The position numbers and the translations under genes were made by a program. The notes below the pieces were generated by a model. It was not told where the DNA came from, did not search any database, and worked only from the letters and a program-made list of their open reading frames with translations. From positions 5,580,802-5,644,801 of the forward strand of contig NC_045145.1 in NCBI RefSeq assembly GCF_008831285.2: a stretch of DNA of 64,000 nucleotides. The letters run 5' to 3'. This document shows, piece by piece, positions 24,227 to 36,184 of this stretch. Numbering within the stretch: the first letter of the stretch is position 1; every line of letters begins with the position of its first letter. This stretch comes from Nymphaea colorata. Taxonomy: Eukaryota; Streptophyta; Magnoliopsida; Nymphaeales; Nymphaeaceae.

Positions 24227-24402
24227 ATGCTATGGGGGCCATTATGAAGGACAATCTTAGAAGGCACAAGGGTTTGAGAAATGGCAAACAAGACATGTGA
24301 GAGATAGGTATGGTGAATTCGTTGTCTTTTGGTTGCTTTGTTGCTATGGCGCCATTATGAAGAACAAGCTTATGCGGATCAAGGATTTGAGAAATGACAG
24401 GC
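24227..24402. repeat. Imperfect tandem duplication, about 114-bp period
   Basis: The string 'gctatggsgccattatgaagrac' followed by 'gatttgagaaatg.ca' occurs at about 24228 and again at about 24342. The two copies differ at several sites. No coding potential is supported. Confidence 0.75.
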
Positions 24403-24466
24403 CTGCCACGAGCATGGTGAAGTCCCACATTCCTTGCGTTTTATTGGTGAGGTGAACCCAAATAAT

Positions 24467-25060
24467 TTGGATGCTTAGTGAAGAGAACACTCTCTAAAGA
24501 AAGAGAGTTGAGATTAGGGTTTGTGTGTGTGAGTTTCTTGATAGAATTCGGCTACCATTGAGCCCTGCCATCAAAGAGGTCAAACACTATAGAACATCAG
24601 GACATCCTCACTACACTCAAGGCTTGCAATAAGCAGGTCAATGACCAACAACATGCTATACATGTGTGTGTTGAACCTATGGAACTTCAAAAATGCCGAT
24701 ATGTTCTCTCTATAATAGCAGAATTGGCTCGGGTAGGTAGTGGACAAGCACTTGGATGCTTAATGAAGAGGGCACTCTCTAAAGAAAGAGAGTTGAGATT
24801 GGGGTTTGTGTGCATAGAGTTTCTTGTTAGAATTGGGCTGCCATTGAACCGTGCCACTAAAGAGGTCAAACACTTTAGAACATCAGGACACCCTCACTAC
24901 ACTCAAGGCTTACAATAAGCAGGTCGATGACCAACAACATGTTATATTTGCGTGTTGTTGAATCTATGGAACTTCAAAATGCCAATGTGAACCAAAAAGT
25001 CCAAGAGGTTGATCTTATGTGCATACTATTTGTTCATAGCAGCAGAATTAGCTCGGTTGG
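24467..25060. repeat. Tandem duplication, 285-bp period
   Basis: Two head-to-tail units begin at 24467 and 24752, each starting 'ttggatgctta.tgaagag' and containing 'aaagaaagagagttgagatt', 'agaggtcaaacact', 'cctcactacactcaaggctt' and 'gcagaattrgctcggt'. They differ by scattered substitutions and small indels. The second unit has a longer open frame (24664-24918), but its product has no recognised family. The repeated piece may come from a decayed retroelement; that is a guess. Confidence 0.85.
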
Positions 25061-25069
25061 TAGTCGACA

Positions 25070-25290
25070 ACCTAGTGATGGGAGCTCGTTATCTTGAAAC
25101 CAACAAGCATGCGACCGCACATTAACAAGTACATGTCCCTCCACCTCTTCCACCTTAGTCACAAGCTCAACAAACGCCTAGCCAGCAAGCCTATGTCAAT
25201 CACCCCAATGATACTCCCTACATTAAGACAACCAAGGAGGGATTTCACTTAGCTGGATCTTTTAGGCGGAGCGGTACCCTGACTGCCTGG
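25070..25290. other. Short unassigned stretch with a gag-like reading
   Basis: A proline/glutamine-rich reading near 25130-25260 resembles the tail of a retrotransposon gag but cannot be assigned. It leads directly into the first duplicated host-gene segment. Confidence 0.35.
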
Positions 25291-25299
25291 AAATTTTAG

Positions 25300-26300
25300 T
25301 TTGGAAGGGCCGACTTATTAAATGGAATATCATACAGCGGCAACAGTGTTTGCAGCAGTGGCCAATACCGGAAGGTGGCAGCAAGGGGCCAATTGAAGGA
25401 GGATGAACGTTTGGAGCCTTTCCATGTCGGTTGCCCCATATCACCTTGTTGGCATAGGCATCCGTGACGTTGTTGGCATCCTTGGAAGGAATCTTTCATT
25501 TTTCAACTTCTTGTTTGGATTCATCATGTTTCGTTTCTTTGTTCTGGCTTTTTGAATTTCCATTTATACTTGTATATTATTATTATTTATTATTTTCTTC
25601 GATTTTTAACTTTTTTTCCTCTTTTGGATTCTGATTTTTTTTCTTGTTTGAGCAGCGGTTCAAAATAATTTTCTCTTTCTCAATTCTAGTACTTGATCGG
25701 ATTGGAAGTTATGGTTTACCCCACTCTTTCGTGTTAGATTATATTGTTCTTTGTATTTTTGTCGGGAATTAATGTAGGCAAGGTACGTGAAGTTCCAAGG
25801 CCTTCTAGATGTGGAATGAATTTATTCTTTATTTACGTTTCTTATAATTTAGCACCCAAGTTGGTTATGCTTCATGTTTTCCGCTACAATCTTCTACAGT
25901 TTGAGGTAGTATTGGGGAGGATGAGATACTGCCAAACAATGATGTTAAGCACTTTTGTCTCAACGTGCTGGATTTTGTTGTTTCTCACATAGAAATTCAG
26001 GTTCGCCTGAATATTTTGGGGAATTATGAGTTCAAAGCCTGTGTTCTGCCTTTATATGTCCCAACAACAGGTGGCTCCTTTCAATTTGGCATCGATTTCA
26101 GGTTACAGTAGCTTTGCTTTGGTCGGCGGCTGGTTTGAGGGTGTTGTAGGGACAAATGAATGGCTCGTTTCCATTAGGCACCTGATTTTCAAATTTGGCA
26201 TTGATTTCAGTCATAGGTGCAGCATTTTGCTGCTATCGGTGTCATTTCAATTCGAAAAATGCGATAAAAATAGAAATAGAATAAGATATGTGATTAAAAA
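25300..26300 (+). repeat. Duplicated host-gene segment, first copy (exon 1 / intron type A)
   Basis: Shares long runs with 30340-31330 and 37880-38640: 'ggcatccttggaagg' followed by 'tttcatt.tt.aactt', 'tatggtttaccccact', 'gtcgggaattaatgt', 'tttcttataatttagcacc' and 'atttggcatygatttca'. A splice-donor-like site (GGAAG|GTATC in the third copy) follows the shared coding-like end. In this copy the donor reads GGAAGGAATC, so it is probably broken. The parent gene is unknown to me. Confidence 0.75.
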
Positions 26301-26727
26301 TAGAAAAATATACAAACTAATCAGACAGGGAGAGAGAGTTGACCGCACCTAATGCGTCAAATAACAATGGTAGTGTCTGCCGCTAAAGGCGTTTGATTAA
26401 AGTCAATATGCCGGTGGTAAAATGCATCGTTATAAAGAAATTGCAACATAAAAAAAAATTACAAAAAAATACCGGTGTATATACCTTGTCTTTAAATTAA
26501 TTGCAAAATACAAAAAAAAAAAAAAAAGTTGCCATTCAAGTTCTTCATTAAAATATTTGGCAGTTGGCGTGAAAGCCAGTAACATAGTGAAATTGGAATT
26601 GTATAAAAAAATCTATTCGTGTCCTACTTTAATGTGTGCCATTCTTTAGCAAAGTCTATTTGGCTTACGAAATATGTGTCAAACTTGATGATATTATGTG
26701 ATAATTAAACAAACATATATCCGTCGA
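26301..26727. other. A-rich intron-like stretch with possible TIR-element debris
   Basis: The run 'gccgctaaaggcg...gccggtggtaaaatgcatcg' (26375-26430) recalls the subterminal repeats of CACTA-type transposons, but no ends were found. The part at 26450-26710 matches 32340-32510 (same words 'ttaaattaa', 'aaaatatttggyag', 'gtgataattaaacaaacatat'), so it belongs to the duplicated host segment. Confidence 0.5.
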
Positions 26728-27240
26728 CATCTAGAAACTCAGTTTCTCCATTTTTGTTGCTGCTGCCGTTCGTTCAAGTGGTGATCTCTCAGTTCTTCCC
26801 ACAATTTGATGTTCTTGGTTTTTGCTTGTACGTGACCGTGGGATTAACATTTGGTTGGTTGTATGCCCGTTTCTTGGAAACCTATGGAAGCAAACAAAAG
26901 TGGACTTGCAGAAATAGAGAATGTGGATGAGTTTGTCGAATCTCGATCCCATGAGACAACATGGAGCATCGGTTGCTTCTCAATTCCACTTTATTTTTGG
27001 ATTATGTTGGGGATATCAACGTCACCATGGATTCGAGTGGATTGCCGTGGAAGCAGATTGATGATTTGGCAAATTTGTCTTATTTTGTTTTCATTTGTAC
27101 AAAAATGTTCCTAATCTTTTCTTTTAATCTATGTTCTTCTATCTCATGCCTTTTCTAATTCTAGATTTCTTTCTCTCTATTTGTCAGGATAGAAATTATA
27201 TCAAGGTTGTTCAATTTCCTATAAAATTTCTTTTGTAAAT
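26728..27240 (+). repeat. Duplicated host-gene segment D, first copy
   Basis: Very similar to 34761-35300, with only scattered differences over about 370 bases. Both contain the reading IENVDEFVESRSHETT followed by a GT site after 'gattgatgattyg'. This copy lacks the short piece 'cacgaccgtccgccggagg' present at about 35001-35020. I read it as an exon with flanking intron of an unidentified gene. One frame per copy is open for 65-90 codons, but no domain was recognised. Confidence 0.85.
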
Positions 27241-27242
27241 TC

Positions 27243-27569
27243 ACGTGAGTTGCAGTGATGAACTAGTGGACTACAAACTAGAGAATGGGGCACTCTCTTG
27301 TTCACAGACAATGATAAGAGTTGTAGTCAGCTGAAAACATAGCTGTGTAGGTGATAATAACTCAGAGGGCAGGTCATGCATTGGACACCATGCTACCTCG
27401 TAAGATGAGAAACTCAGGGCCTATGATGGTGTTGTTTCTGCAGCAAGTTCCTTAATGTGATTCTGGACAGGTTTTTTCCTTTCAAAGAAAGCATGCTCTT
27501 AGATCTGGTTCTATATCCAGATTATTAAAACAAATACTCTATATGAATGAATATCATGAATATTTTATC
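27243..27569 (+). repeat. Duplicated host-gene segment E, first copy, left of the hAT insertion
   Basis: Matches 36185-36553: 'gtggactacaaactag', 'gaatggggcactctcttgtt', 'cacagacaatgataagagtt', 'gataataactcagagggcag' and 'gtcatgcattggacaccatg'. In the second copy the coding-like reading is GHALDTMLSRIDEELKAYDG. Here a one-base change and indel break that frame. The alignment is interrupted at 27570 by a transposon and resumes at 28750. Confidence 0.87.
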
Positions 27570-28749
27570 CTATGTCACACAGGCAGTGCATTTTCAGTGC
27601 AGTACCCAAGTCGACATGACTTGGTGCGGCTCCGACACTCCCAAAGCCAGTCAACTAGAATCAGGTGCGGTTGACCGCACTCGATCAAGATTGTCTGATT
27701 TTGGTGTGCACCTGACTCAGGTCAAATGTGGGTCAGGTGCGGTCAACCATGTCAAGTCTACATTTGTATGTTTTTTATCACAAAACAAAAGGGAATTAGG
27801 GCTTTGACTTAGTTGAAAGTCTTTCGTTCGCCCTTGAGGTGCCTTGCTGTTGTGTTGTGTGTGTGTCCTGGTGATCCTCACAGTTTTCCGGCAACATGAG
27901 ACCGGCATGTTAGCTTCCAACAACCAGCAGCAACCTTCAACACATCTCTAGCACATGGCAGTCGGTGCAAGACCATCTGGTCCATCTCCATTTGGCATTT
28001 AGAAGCGTTGGTAGCCGGGTCTCCACCCAAATGTGTCATAAATCAGCTGCGAATCTGCGATCCATCTAGTCGATTTCTTACTGCCGCTTGTGTGTTTGTC
28101 TTTCATTGTTGTTTCTCTTTAATTTGCTTATTGTTTTGTAGCCTTTATCTTTTGGGAATGATGGCTGCAACTCTTGGCATTTGCTCATATTTGCAGCGTG
28201 TTTTACTGTTTTTCAGTTTTTCTTTTTGTAATGTTCAGAATTTAATGATTATTTTCTGAAATGTGAAATTGTTTGGTGATTGTTTTCATGGTATACACTA
28301 TGCATGCTTGAGTTTGACTATTAAAGTGTTAATGTTTTTCACCTAGATCAGTTTTTTTGTTTTGCTTCAATGATGGTTATATTGTTGTTTAATGTTTACT
28401 TGCCTAGCATGTTTTTCTTATTAATTGTTGTTGGGTTTTGTTGTTTGTTATAGGGTCCATAATTTGATTTGTTTTGCTGCAATGACTGTTAGCACCGAAT
28501 GTTTGAAGCGTATTGTAAGCATTTACTCATTTACCATTTACTGATTTAGATTTTAATATTTTACTAACAACCAAATGTAATAGTGTAAATTTGCATTTTT
28601 TTGTTTATAGACAATTTTTTGTTGTATGTGTGTATATATAATAGTAATAATAATAATAATAAATTACCTTCACCATACCAACGCACCTAATTTTTTTGAA
28701 ATGTGCCACTCCATCATTCGCACCTGCACCCCGCACCTATGTGACATAG
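27570..28749. mobile_element. hAT-like non-autonomous DNA transposon 1 (1180 bp)
   Basis: The terminal inverted repeats are CTATGTCACACAGG at the left and the complement of CTATGTCACATAGG at the right. They are flanked by an 8-bp target duplication, ATTTTATC/GTTTTATC (27562-27569 and 28750-28757), with one mismatch. The paralogous segment at 36546-36553 keeps the unoccupied site GTTTTATC, which proves insertion. Both ends are rich in GGTGCGGT-type subterminal motifs. No transposase frame is present. The 8-bp duplication points to the hAT superfamily; the TIR sequence itself is not one I recognise. Confidence 0.88.
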
Positions 28750-28915
28750 GTTTTATCTAATGGCAGAATAATATGGCAGAATAATATGATTGGTCAATTT
28801 TATCTGAATATTCATATCATGAATTCTGTCTGAACAAATAAAATAGGGTAATATGGTCCAATTTTCTGGTGTTGATCTTTCAAGTAATAAGGTAGATTCC
28901 TAATCTGACGCAACC
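28750..28915 (+). repeat. Duplicated host-gene segment E, first copy, right of the hAT insertion
   Basis: Continues the match to 36554-36705 ('attggtcaattttatctgaat', 'ggtaatatggt.caattttct', 'gtagattcctaatctga'). The 'atggcagaataat' unit is duplicated here relative to the second copy. Confidence 0.82.
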
Positions 28916-30080
28916 ACGGATCTCTACAGAAGATCAATATGATCAGCTTCTCCAGATACACAAGGTTTGTCTATCTTATTACCTAAATACTCGGCACCTG
29001 AAAACTAGAAAAATAACCCATACTACCTTATTTCAGATTACCAAAATTTGGATCTTGATCTGATCGTTTTAACCCATTGTCTAGATGGTAAACTTCAAAA
29101 AAATAAAGAAACTAAAAATAAAGAGAAAATAAAACAAGTGAGAAACTAATGACACAAACTTCAAAAAATAAGTAGAAGCAAATAAAAATTAGTAAATGAA
29201 AACAAGCAATTCAGAATTAATGAAAAAAGGAATAAAATGAAAAAACACAAAAAGTGCATTTTTTGTTGCAGCATTTTTAAAAAAAAACAGTTTTTTCGTT
29301 TTTTGTGTTTTTTGGAAAAAAACCAATTTTTGTGATTTATATATATATATAGTATTTGTGTGTGTCTGTGTACATGTGTAGGTCTTTTTATATCAATATT
29401 TATTTGGCATAATTGAATATATGGAAATTAATTAAAATAAAAAACACATTTCCAGCTAATATTTTGTGGATAATATTACCATTTTTTTAGTAGGTGTTTG
29501 GGTATATATATATATATACAAAGTACTACCATCTGAAATGCGATATTATGCCTTAGAACCCAAGAGAATAAATTTAAACAAGATACTTATGAGAGTACCT
29601 ATTTAATCCAATAGCTACAAGTTCAACAAATTTGCTAAATTATGTGATTTTATCCAACTTTTACTAAATTCCAGGTTCATTCTTCGAAGAAACAAAGTAT
29701 TTGAAAAACGTTTCTAAATTAATAAGAGTTCACTTATAAACTAATCTACGGATTAAGTAACCTCGATAACCAGCCAACCAAAGTTACAAGTAATCGAAAA
29801 AAGTTAAATTTCCATTGAGAATATGAATTCAAATTTCAAAGGACGGATAAGATGAAGTTGAAAAAAACCCAAAAATATGTTATGTTTTTGATTGAGTAAA
29901 TAACAACGCTTTCTTTTGAAGATCAATTTGATTTGATATTTCTTGAGTGGTCAAGAATAACGCACAGATCTTCATTAGCAATACTAATACATCGCAAGGT
30001 CACATACTTTAGTTTTCTGCCAAAGAATTGTTAGGTATCTTTTTTCCTTGTTACCTGTAGTTTACATAGAATGGATCGCT
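28916..30080. other. AT-rich non-coding stretch
   Basis: No gene. The part at 29090-29340 resembles 54010-54280 in composition and in runs such as 'aagtgagaaactaat.acacaaac', so a repeat is present. TA microsatellites lie near 29338-29351 and 29503-29518. Confidence 0.55.
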
Positions 30081-30329
30081 GAAGTCCATTCCTGAGATTG
30101 GATGAAAGTGCTGGACCTTAAATATAATTTCCCTGGGAAAAGGTTCGCAGTCAACGAGTTACTGCAAATATATGAAGCCATTCTTCCTCTGCGGTCTAAA
30201 ATTAGGGATTCATATTTTTTTTTTCTACATGAAATGGGCACGAATTATTTGAGGATTGTCGTGCTCGTTCAAGGTGTTATGGTTGTGACTATTGGCGATT
30301 CCTCTGGTTCCGTCTTAAAGGTTTGTGCG

Positions 30330-31330
30330 GAAGCGTAAGGGAAAGCCGGATGGCGGCGGCGGCGGCGGCTGCGGCAAGTGTTTGTGGCCAATTGAGGGGG
30401 GACGAACGTTTGGCACCCGTCGTAACCTCGTTCTCATGGCATCCTTGGAAGGTATGTTTCATTCTTGAACTTTCTTCGTTGTTTGGGTCCATTTGCATAT
30501 TAGGTTTCTTCGTTCTTCGGGCTTTTCGTTCGTCGAATTTCCATGCATTTTTTTTTCCGTTTCTAACTCATTGATTTTTAACTTTCCTTCGCCTTGGGTT
30601 CAGATTTTTTGGTTTGAGCAGCGGCTTTGAATAGTTTTCTTTTTCTCAATTTCAGTACTTGATTGGAATTTATGGTTTACCCCACTATTGTGTTAAAGCT
30701 TCGTGTTAAATTACTCTGATCTTTGTTTTCCTGTCGGGAATTAATGTGGACAAGGTACGGGGAGTTTGAAGTCGGTCTTTTAGATGCGGAATGAATTTGT
30801 TTTGTATTTATGTTTCTTATAATTTAGCACCTATACGGAATGCAAGTTGTTATGCTTCTTGTTTTCTGCTACAATCTTCTTCACTTTGAATTGAGGTAGT
30901 GTACTCTATAATTTGGTGGGAAAGATGAGATTGCAAAGCAATGACGTTCTATCTCTGGATTCCATTGTTTCTCACTTGAAATTCACGAGTCACCTGAATT
31001 GTATTTTGGATAATTATCTATAGTGTGATCGAGCATCAAGAGTTCGATGCCTTGTTGTGCTTTCTTTGCTGCAAGACAGGTGCCAACAGAAACTTGGAGT
31101 GTGGTTACCTACTGAAAACAGGGTAATTATCAATGTGTGACCTTTATGTCCTAGCAACGGGTGGCTCCTTCCAATTGCACATTCAATTTCAAATTTGGCA
31201 TCGATTTCAAGTTACAGAAGATGCGGCATTGATTTCATCGGTGTCAATCAACCGCTAATTGTGAACAATGAAAAACTATCGTTCGTCTCACTGCATGGTT
31301 GCCGAGTACTGGAAACAAGGTAACGATCAA
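30330..31330 (+). repeat. Duplicated host-gene segment A, second copy
   Basis: Shares the landmarks listed for 25300-26300. Here the left part is an open reading MAAAAAAAASVCGQLRGDER...SFSWHPWK ending at GGAAG|GTATG, a plausible first exon with a splice donor at about 30451. The alanine run is coded by GCG/GCT repeats. The intron-like part then follows the other two copies. The parent protein is not identified; the open reading is short and could be chance. Confidence 0.7.
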
Positions 31331-34300
31331 TATGTAAGTCAAAAGGTGCAGCATCGCTGCCATCAGTGTCAATCGATGAACAAAAATTTAAATATAACCA
31401 TAGAAAAGGATACAAGCGTATCACAACAGAGAGAGACCTGAGCGATGCCTGGGGCACTTGAGGCTGGGTGAGCCTCAAATTTGAGTAGTCCAAGCGTAAG
31501 TTCAGTTATAGTAGAATATAGCGGTGGTTAACCACCGTTATAGATTTAGATGACTTCCACCAATGGCGAATAAAATCATCGCTATACTGTATAGCGGTTT
31601 AGATATCCTCGGTATAAACTGGTGTATATGCAATGATGTGCTGGCGGCAGTCTCAGATTCAGTACCTCTAACATGTCTTAGGGCTCATTTCTGCCTTGAT
31701 TTTTTTTTTATTGATTGCATTGTTTAAATTTTGCTTACCTTATTTTTTGTTTAATTTGATTCATCAAATGAGTTAAGATCGAGAATCCTATTTTGCTGCT
31801 TGAAAAACCATATAGAAAAAACGATTATCAAGAAAACGAGCAGGTCTTTAAGTATACCATGGTAGTGCTTTCTTCTTCTTAATTAATTCACAACGCTATT
31901 TCTTCTAATTGCTTTGCATTTGAATTTGGTTTTGAACAAAAAACTATGAAGTAAAGGTTGTTCATTTCCTGAAATTCATCCGCAAATGGGCCACTTCCTA
32001 TTTCGTATATATAAGGATGAATATGGTAAAAAGCTTTCACCAATGTTCGGTTCATTTATTAATCCAACAGGTATATTTTAGTAAATAAAAGATGATGTGC
32101 CCCCTTTTCTATCAAGTGATGTGCTTTGCAAACTGTCTATGGGATCTGCTTTAATTTGAAGCACTTCACTCCAAATCATCAGCTGCCAACTCAACAGAAA
32201 GTTCAACCATTTCCATAAGGAAGCTCGTATTCGGGTTGGATACGTAAGTCTCGTTAATTGGTTCCTTTCTATACATATCCCCTCCTCCGGTCTTGGAATA
32301 TTGTACAGTTAACTTCTAGATAGCATACAAGCACCTTATCTTTAAATTAAAATAGCAAAATACAAAGAAAAAATTGCCATCTAAATTCTTTATGAAAATA
32401 TTTGGTAGCTGGCTGCGCAAGCTAGTAACATAGAGAAAATGGAAGGCTTACAAAATATGTGCCAAACTTGATGATCTTATGTGATAATTAAACAAACATA
32501 TATAAAGCAGTTTTTGTCAAATTTTATTTAAATGCATATACATTGAAATACCAAAAACGGAGCGTCATTATATATCTGTTAAATCTGGGTTTGTTTGGAT
32601 CATAAAAAATGTAAAGCAGAAAAAATGAAAACTCAATGGTTCGACTTGCTAAGAGTCTGCATCCACAGCCTTCAAATTTCTCGCTCACTATCGTCACTCA
32701 TCAACGAGGTTGGAGGTTCCCTTCACATTGTTATTTCCAAGTTTTCTTGCACTTGTTGTCGTTCATTGTGGGATAAATAAGACTTTTCAATATTTTACTT
32801 TGGGAAATAAGAGGCGCAGAGAGATTTGGCCATTTTTGTCTGCTCATTTAATCTAAGTAGCTAGTCTTTGAAAGGGGTACGGAATAGACATATACATGCA
32901 CTTGACGATTTCTATTGACTTTGTCAATGTTCGATAACTTCATGACTTATTTTACGGTGAAATAAGGGAGTACATTTTTTAAAAGAAATATTTTAGACAT
33001 AATCCTGACATATATGAATCCTTATTTGGACAAGAAGCTTTAATTCAAATTGGTTTCGAAAATGTTTTTTTTATTATTATTTTCGGCCGTTTACATTTTA
33101 TAATTTTAAAAACACATATAGACTAAGATTAGTTTAAGATATGTTGCCTATATATCAAGAAAAGATAATTGCGTGTACATAGATGGTGGCCAGTCATTTT
33201 ATTGACGATAATTTTTACAAGAAAATGTAATTTTGGATCTTGTTTCCACAAGGAGTTCCGTGCGCATCGATCTTGTTTTTTCTCTCTCCATGCTTGTTCA
33301 AGAGAAATTTGATATTGGTGGCAGGAAGTGTGGTGGTTGATATATGGCCAGGCGGCATATGACTTGTAGTTGTTGATGAAACACACTAAAGCGTACCGTT
33401 TAGAAAATATCCTTTTAAAAAATTAAATAGAAAATATCCTTTTAAAAAATTAAAAGGCAAAGCTCCACCTTCTTTGCACGCTTCAGTATGGCGAAGGCCC
33501 TTCCTTCTGGGGGAATGATTAAAAGAGAGGAAGAAGGACAATCAAGGAACCATCTTTGATTATAAAACCTATGGTTTCAATTGTTTAAGTAAGTATTGTA
33601 CCTTAAATTGTAGTTGAATGAAAGAAAACGCCACATCCCCATTAAGAGAACTTTAAAAAAAAAAACACCTACCTTTAACAATTAAGCTTTTTTATTGTTA
33701 ATTACGAAAATCCGTAAGTTTTTTAACTAACTAATTATACAATTGGAAAAAAGTTATAATTTGACCACCATAGTAGACTTTAAACAAAAACAAGTTAGTT
33801 TTGATTATGAGCTAGGAATAATAAAATCACAGTGCATGCTCTAGTGGGAAAGAGAAAGAAGCACGCTCTTCTACCTTGAAAAGGAATAGAAAAGTAGTCG
33901 TATATGAGTAGGCAAGAGGCGAAGCCACTACCCTTCCCCACCACCAGGGTTGAGGATTGTTTAAGAATTTAGGTGGTTCTATGATATACTCTTCGATTGT
34001 TGTATTGTCATCATTTAATGCCTATGGAAATGTTCTATGATATACTCTTCAATTTGATTGTTGTATTGTTATCATTTAATGCTTATGGAAATAACGCACA
34101 CAAATATAGAAAAAAAAAAAAAAGTGATGATGCATTATCGGTGTGTTCATCAAACCAACCAGCTATCCTCACACCCTCAAGGTAATTGCATATGCCTCTG
34201 AACGACTAGTTGCCTTTGGGTCCGGTTCTCTTTGTTCATATATAAAGAATTTGTCTAACCGAAAAACCATGCGCCTTCTAAAATAACAGGAGAAATAGGA
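31331..34300. other. Intron-like AT-rich stretch with no gene
   Basis: No coding frame is supported. At 31505-31610 there are palindromic pieces ('ggtggttaaccacc', 'gctatactgtatagc') that look like transposon debris. The part at 32340-32510 matches 26450-26710 and belongs to the duplicated segment. Short A/T-run-rich DNA fills the rest. Confidence 0.5.
33973..34091. repeat. Short tandem duplication, about 58-bp unit
   Basis: The unit 'ttctatgatatactcttc' + 'gattgttgtattgt.atcatt' + 'taatgc.tatggaaat' occurs twice in a row. Six extra bases distinguish the second unit. Confidence 0.88.
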
Positions 34301-34491
34301 TGCAGGAATTGTGTTAGGAGTTGAAAAGCGCTCATTTATTTTTCTTATTCACTCTGCACCGTTTTTTATTGGGCAAATCAACTATTTAATCATCTTGTCC
34401 AATTGTTTGATCTATAGGATACGGCGTCTCCCAATAGAGATCGTTTCTCAACGATCTCCACCCAACGAGGAGGTAAGAGGGGATGGAATAG

Positions 34492-34493
<2 letters not shown>

Positions 34494-34523
<30 letters not shown>
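34494..34523 (+). repeat. Uninterrupted run of 30 G
   Basis: Thirty consecutive guanines are preceded by 'gaatagtt' and followed by 'taagagag'. Such a run is rare in an AT-rich plant region and can fold as a G-quadruplex. Its exact length may be a sequencing artefact. Confidence 0.95.
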
Positions 34524-34524
<1 letters not shown>

Positions 34525-34760
34525 AAGAGAGAATTGGTGCTCTCATTTTTCATTTTATGTCATTTATATAGTAAAAAGTTGAATTAAGGGGCCTTGATCG
34601 TCATAGATTTCCCTCTTTCTGTACGTAGCAGTTGAAATCTTCAAATTTCCTAGTTTCTCTTTCAGTTTCTCCTGTGACTGTGGGAGAAGATGGGCTTAAT
34701 CCTTCCCAAGGGCTCCCCACCATCAAAAATGCCTTCACAATAAGGTTGAATCAATGTGTA

Positions 34761-35300
34761 GGCCGACATCTAGCAACTCAGTTTCTCCATTTTTGTTGCT
34801 ACTGCCATTCGTTCAAGTGGGCGGTCTCTCAGTTCTTCCCACAATTTGATGTTCTCGGTTTTTGCTTGTACGTGACCGTGGGATTAACATTTGGTTGGTT
34901 GTATGCCCGTTTCTTGGAAACCCATGGAGCTAAACAGAGGTGGGTTTGCAGAAATAGAGAATGTGGATGAGTTTGTCGAATCTCGATCCCATGAGACAAC
35001 TCACGACCGTCCGCCGGAGGAGCATCGGTTGCTTCTCAATTCCACTTTATTTTGGATTATGTTGGGGAGATCAACGTTACCATGGATTTGAGTGGATTGT
35101 CATGGAAGCGGATTGATGATTCGGTAAATTTGGTTTCTTCGATTTTCATTTTACATTACCTTTTCTTTTGATCTATGTTCTTCTGTCTCCTGCCTTTTCT
35201 GATTCTGGATTTCTTTCTCTCTATTTGTTATGATAGAATTTATCCATGTCAAGGTTGTTCAATTTCTTATAAAATTTCTTTTATGAATTCACGTAACCCG
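34761..35300 (+). repeat. Duplicated host-gene segment D, second copy
   Basis: Partner of 26728-27240. The open reading from 34891 (about 66 codons) includes IENVDEFVESRSHETTHDRP and ends at a TGA (35089-35091). An alternative frame, DYVGEINVTMDLSGLSWKRI, runs into a GT donor-like site at about 35125. It may be a real exon, but neither frame matches a family I know. Confidence 0.82.
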
Positions 35301-36184
35301 CTTGGAGAACGGGGTACCGGCTTCAGGTATATGTATTTGTCGAATTCTCATCATAATTTTCAGTAATTCACATAGCAGAAAGGAAATTCACGTAAAACAG
35401 ATAGTGTGTTTATAGACACAAACGTGCACATCATTATCTGTGAATTAATGATTCATGTGTATGCCATAGCATGTGTTACTTTCACCTTAAATGTGTATTA
35501 ATGATTGTTGCGGGTTACTTTCACCTTTAGCCCACAAGTATCGAAGTGATGAACTGCATATATTAAACCACTCTTCCGAATGCAATTGCTTACGCTGATT
35601 CCCCTATATGTTCATGGCAGCTGGACACTTCTACTTGTCTCGAGATTCAGTTATTGTACAGGGGACTGTCAGAGATCAAATTTTCAGAGATACATGATAT
35701 TGAACTTGCTAATTGGAGCTTGATTCATGAATGTCGCCTACTAGATGTTGGAAGGTAGCTCTTGAACTGTGACTCAGAAGTACCAATATGTTTATTGTCC
35801 TTCATTATGTTGCAGTAATTTATCGATCTTTTACATTCTGTCCTTTTTTGAAGATGCACCGATTTGTGGTACATGCATTCATCAGAACAAAGACAGAGCC
35901 TTCTCTTTGGGTTCTAGCAACGTATATGTTTCGACAGCCGTCTTTTGGTGTTTAAGAGATGCAACAATGGCCTCTCCGAGGCAACTTTTTTGTGTCTTCA
36001 GGTTTTTGTTCATCCATTTAGTGGAAAGGAAAAGGACGTCTGATATGAGAAAGTGTCTCTCCCATATTCACCCGTGCTAAACTGGTCTCAAAGTTATGAA
36101 TATGACTAAATGTCACTTAAAACATTTTCACGCTTGACTGCGTGCCGGCAGTGCATTGAACTTAAAAGTATTTCTTAATATGCA
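35301..36184 (+). other. Segment present only in the second copy of the duplicated block
   Basis: The first copy passes from 27220 to 27243 with almost nothing between, whereas here about 0.9 kb separates the D and E segments. A coding-like piece, CLEIQLLYRGLSEIKFSEIH followed by ANWSLIHECRLLDVG, ends at a GT site near 35756. Either copy 1 lost this by deletion or copy 2 gained it. No family recognised. Confidence 0.55.

Noticed and set aside
26375-26430. CACTA transposon subterminal repeats here and at 31505-31610
   Set aside because: The words resemble CACTA repeats, but no CACTA ends or 3-bp target duplication could be found.
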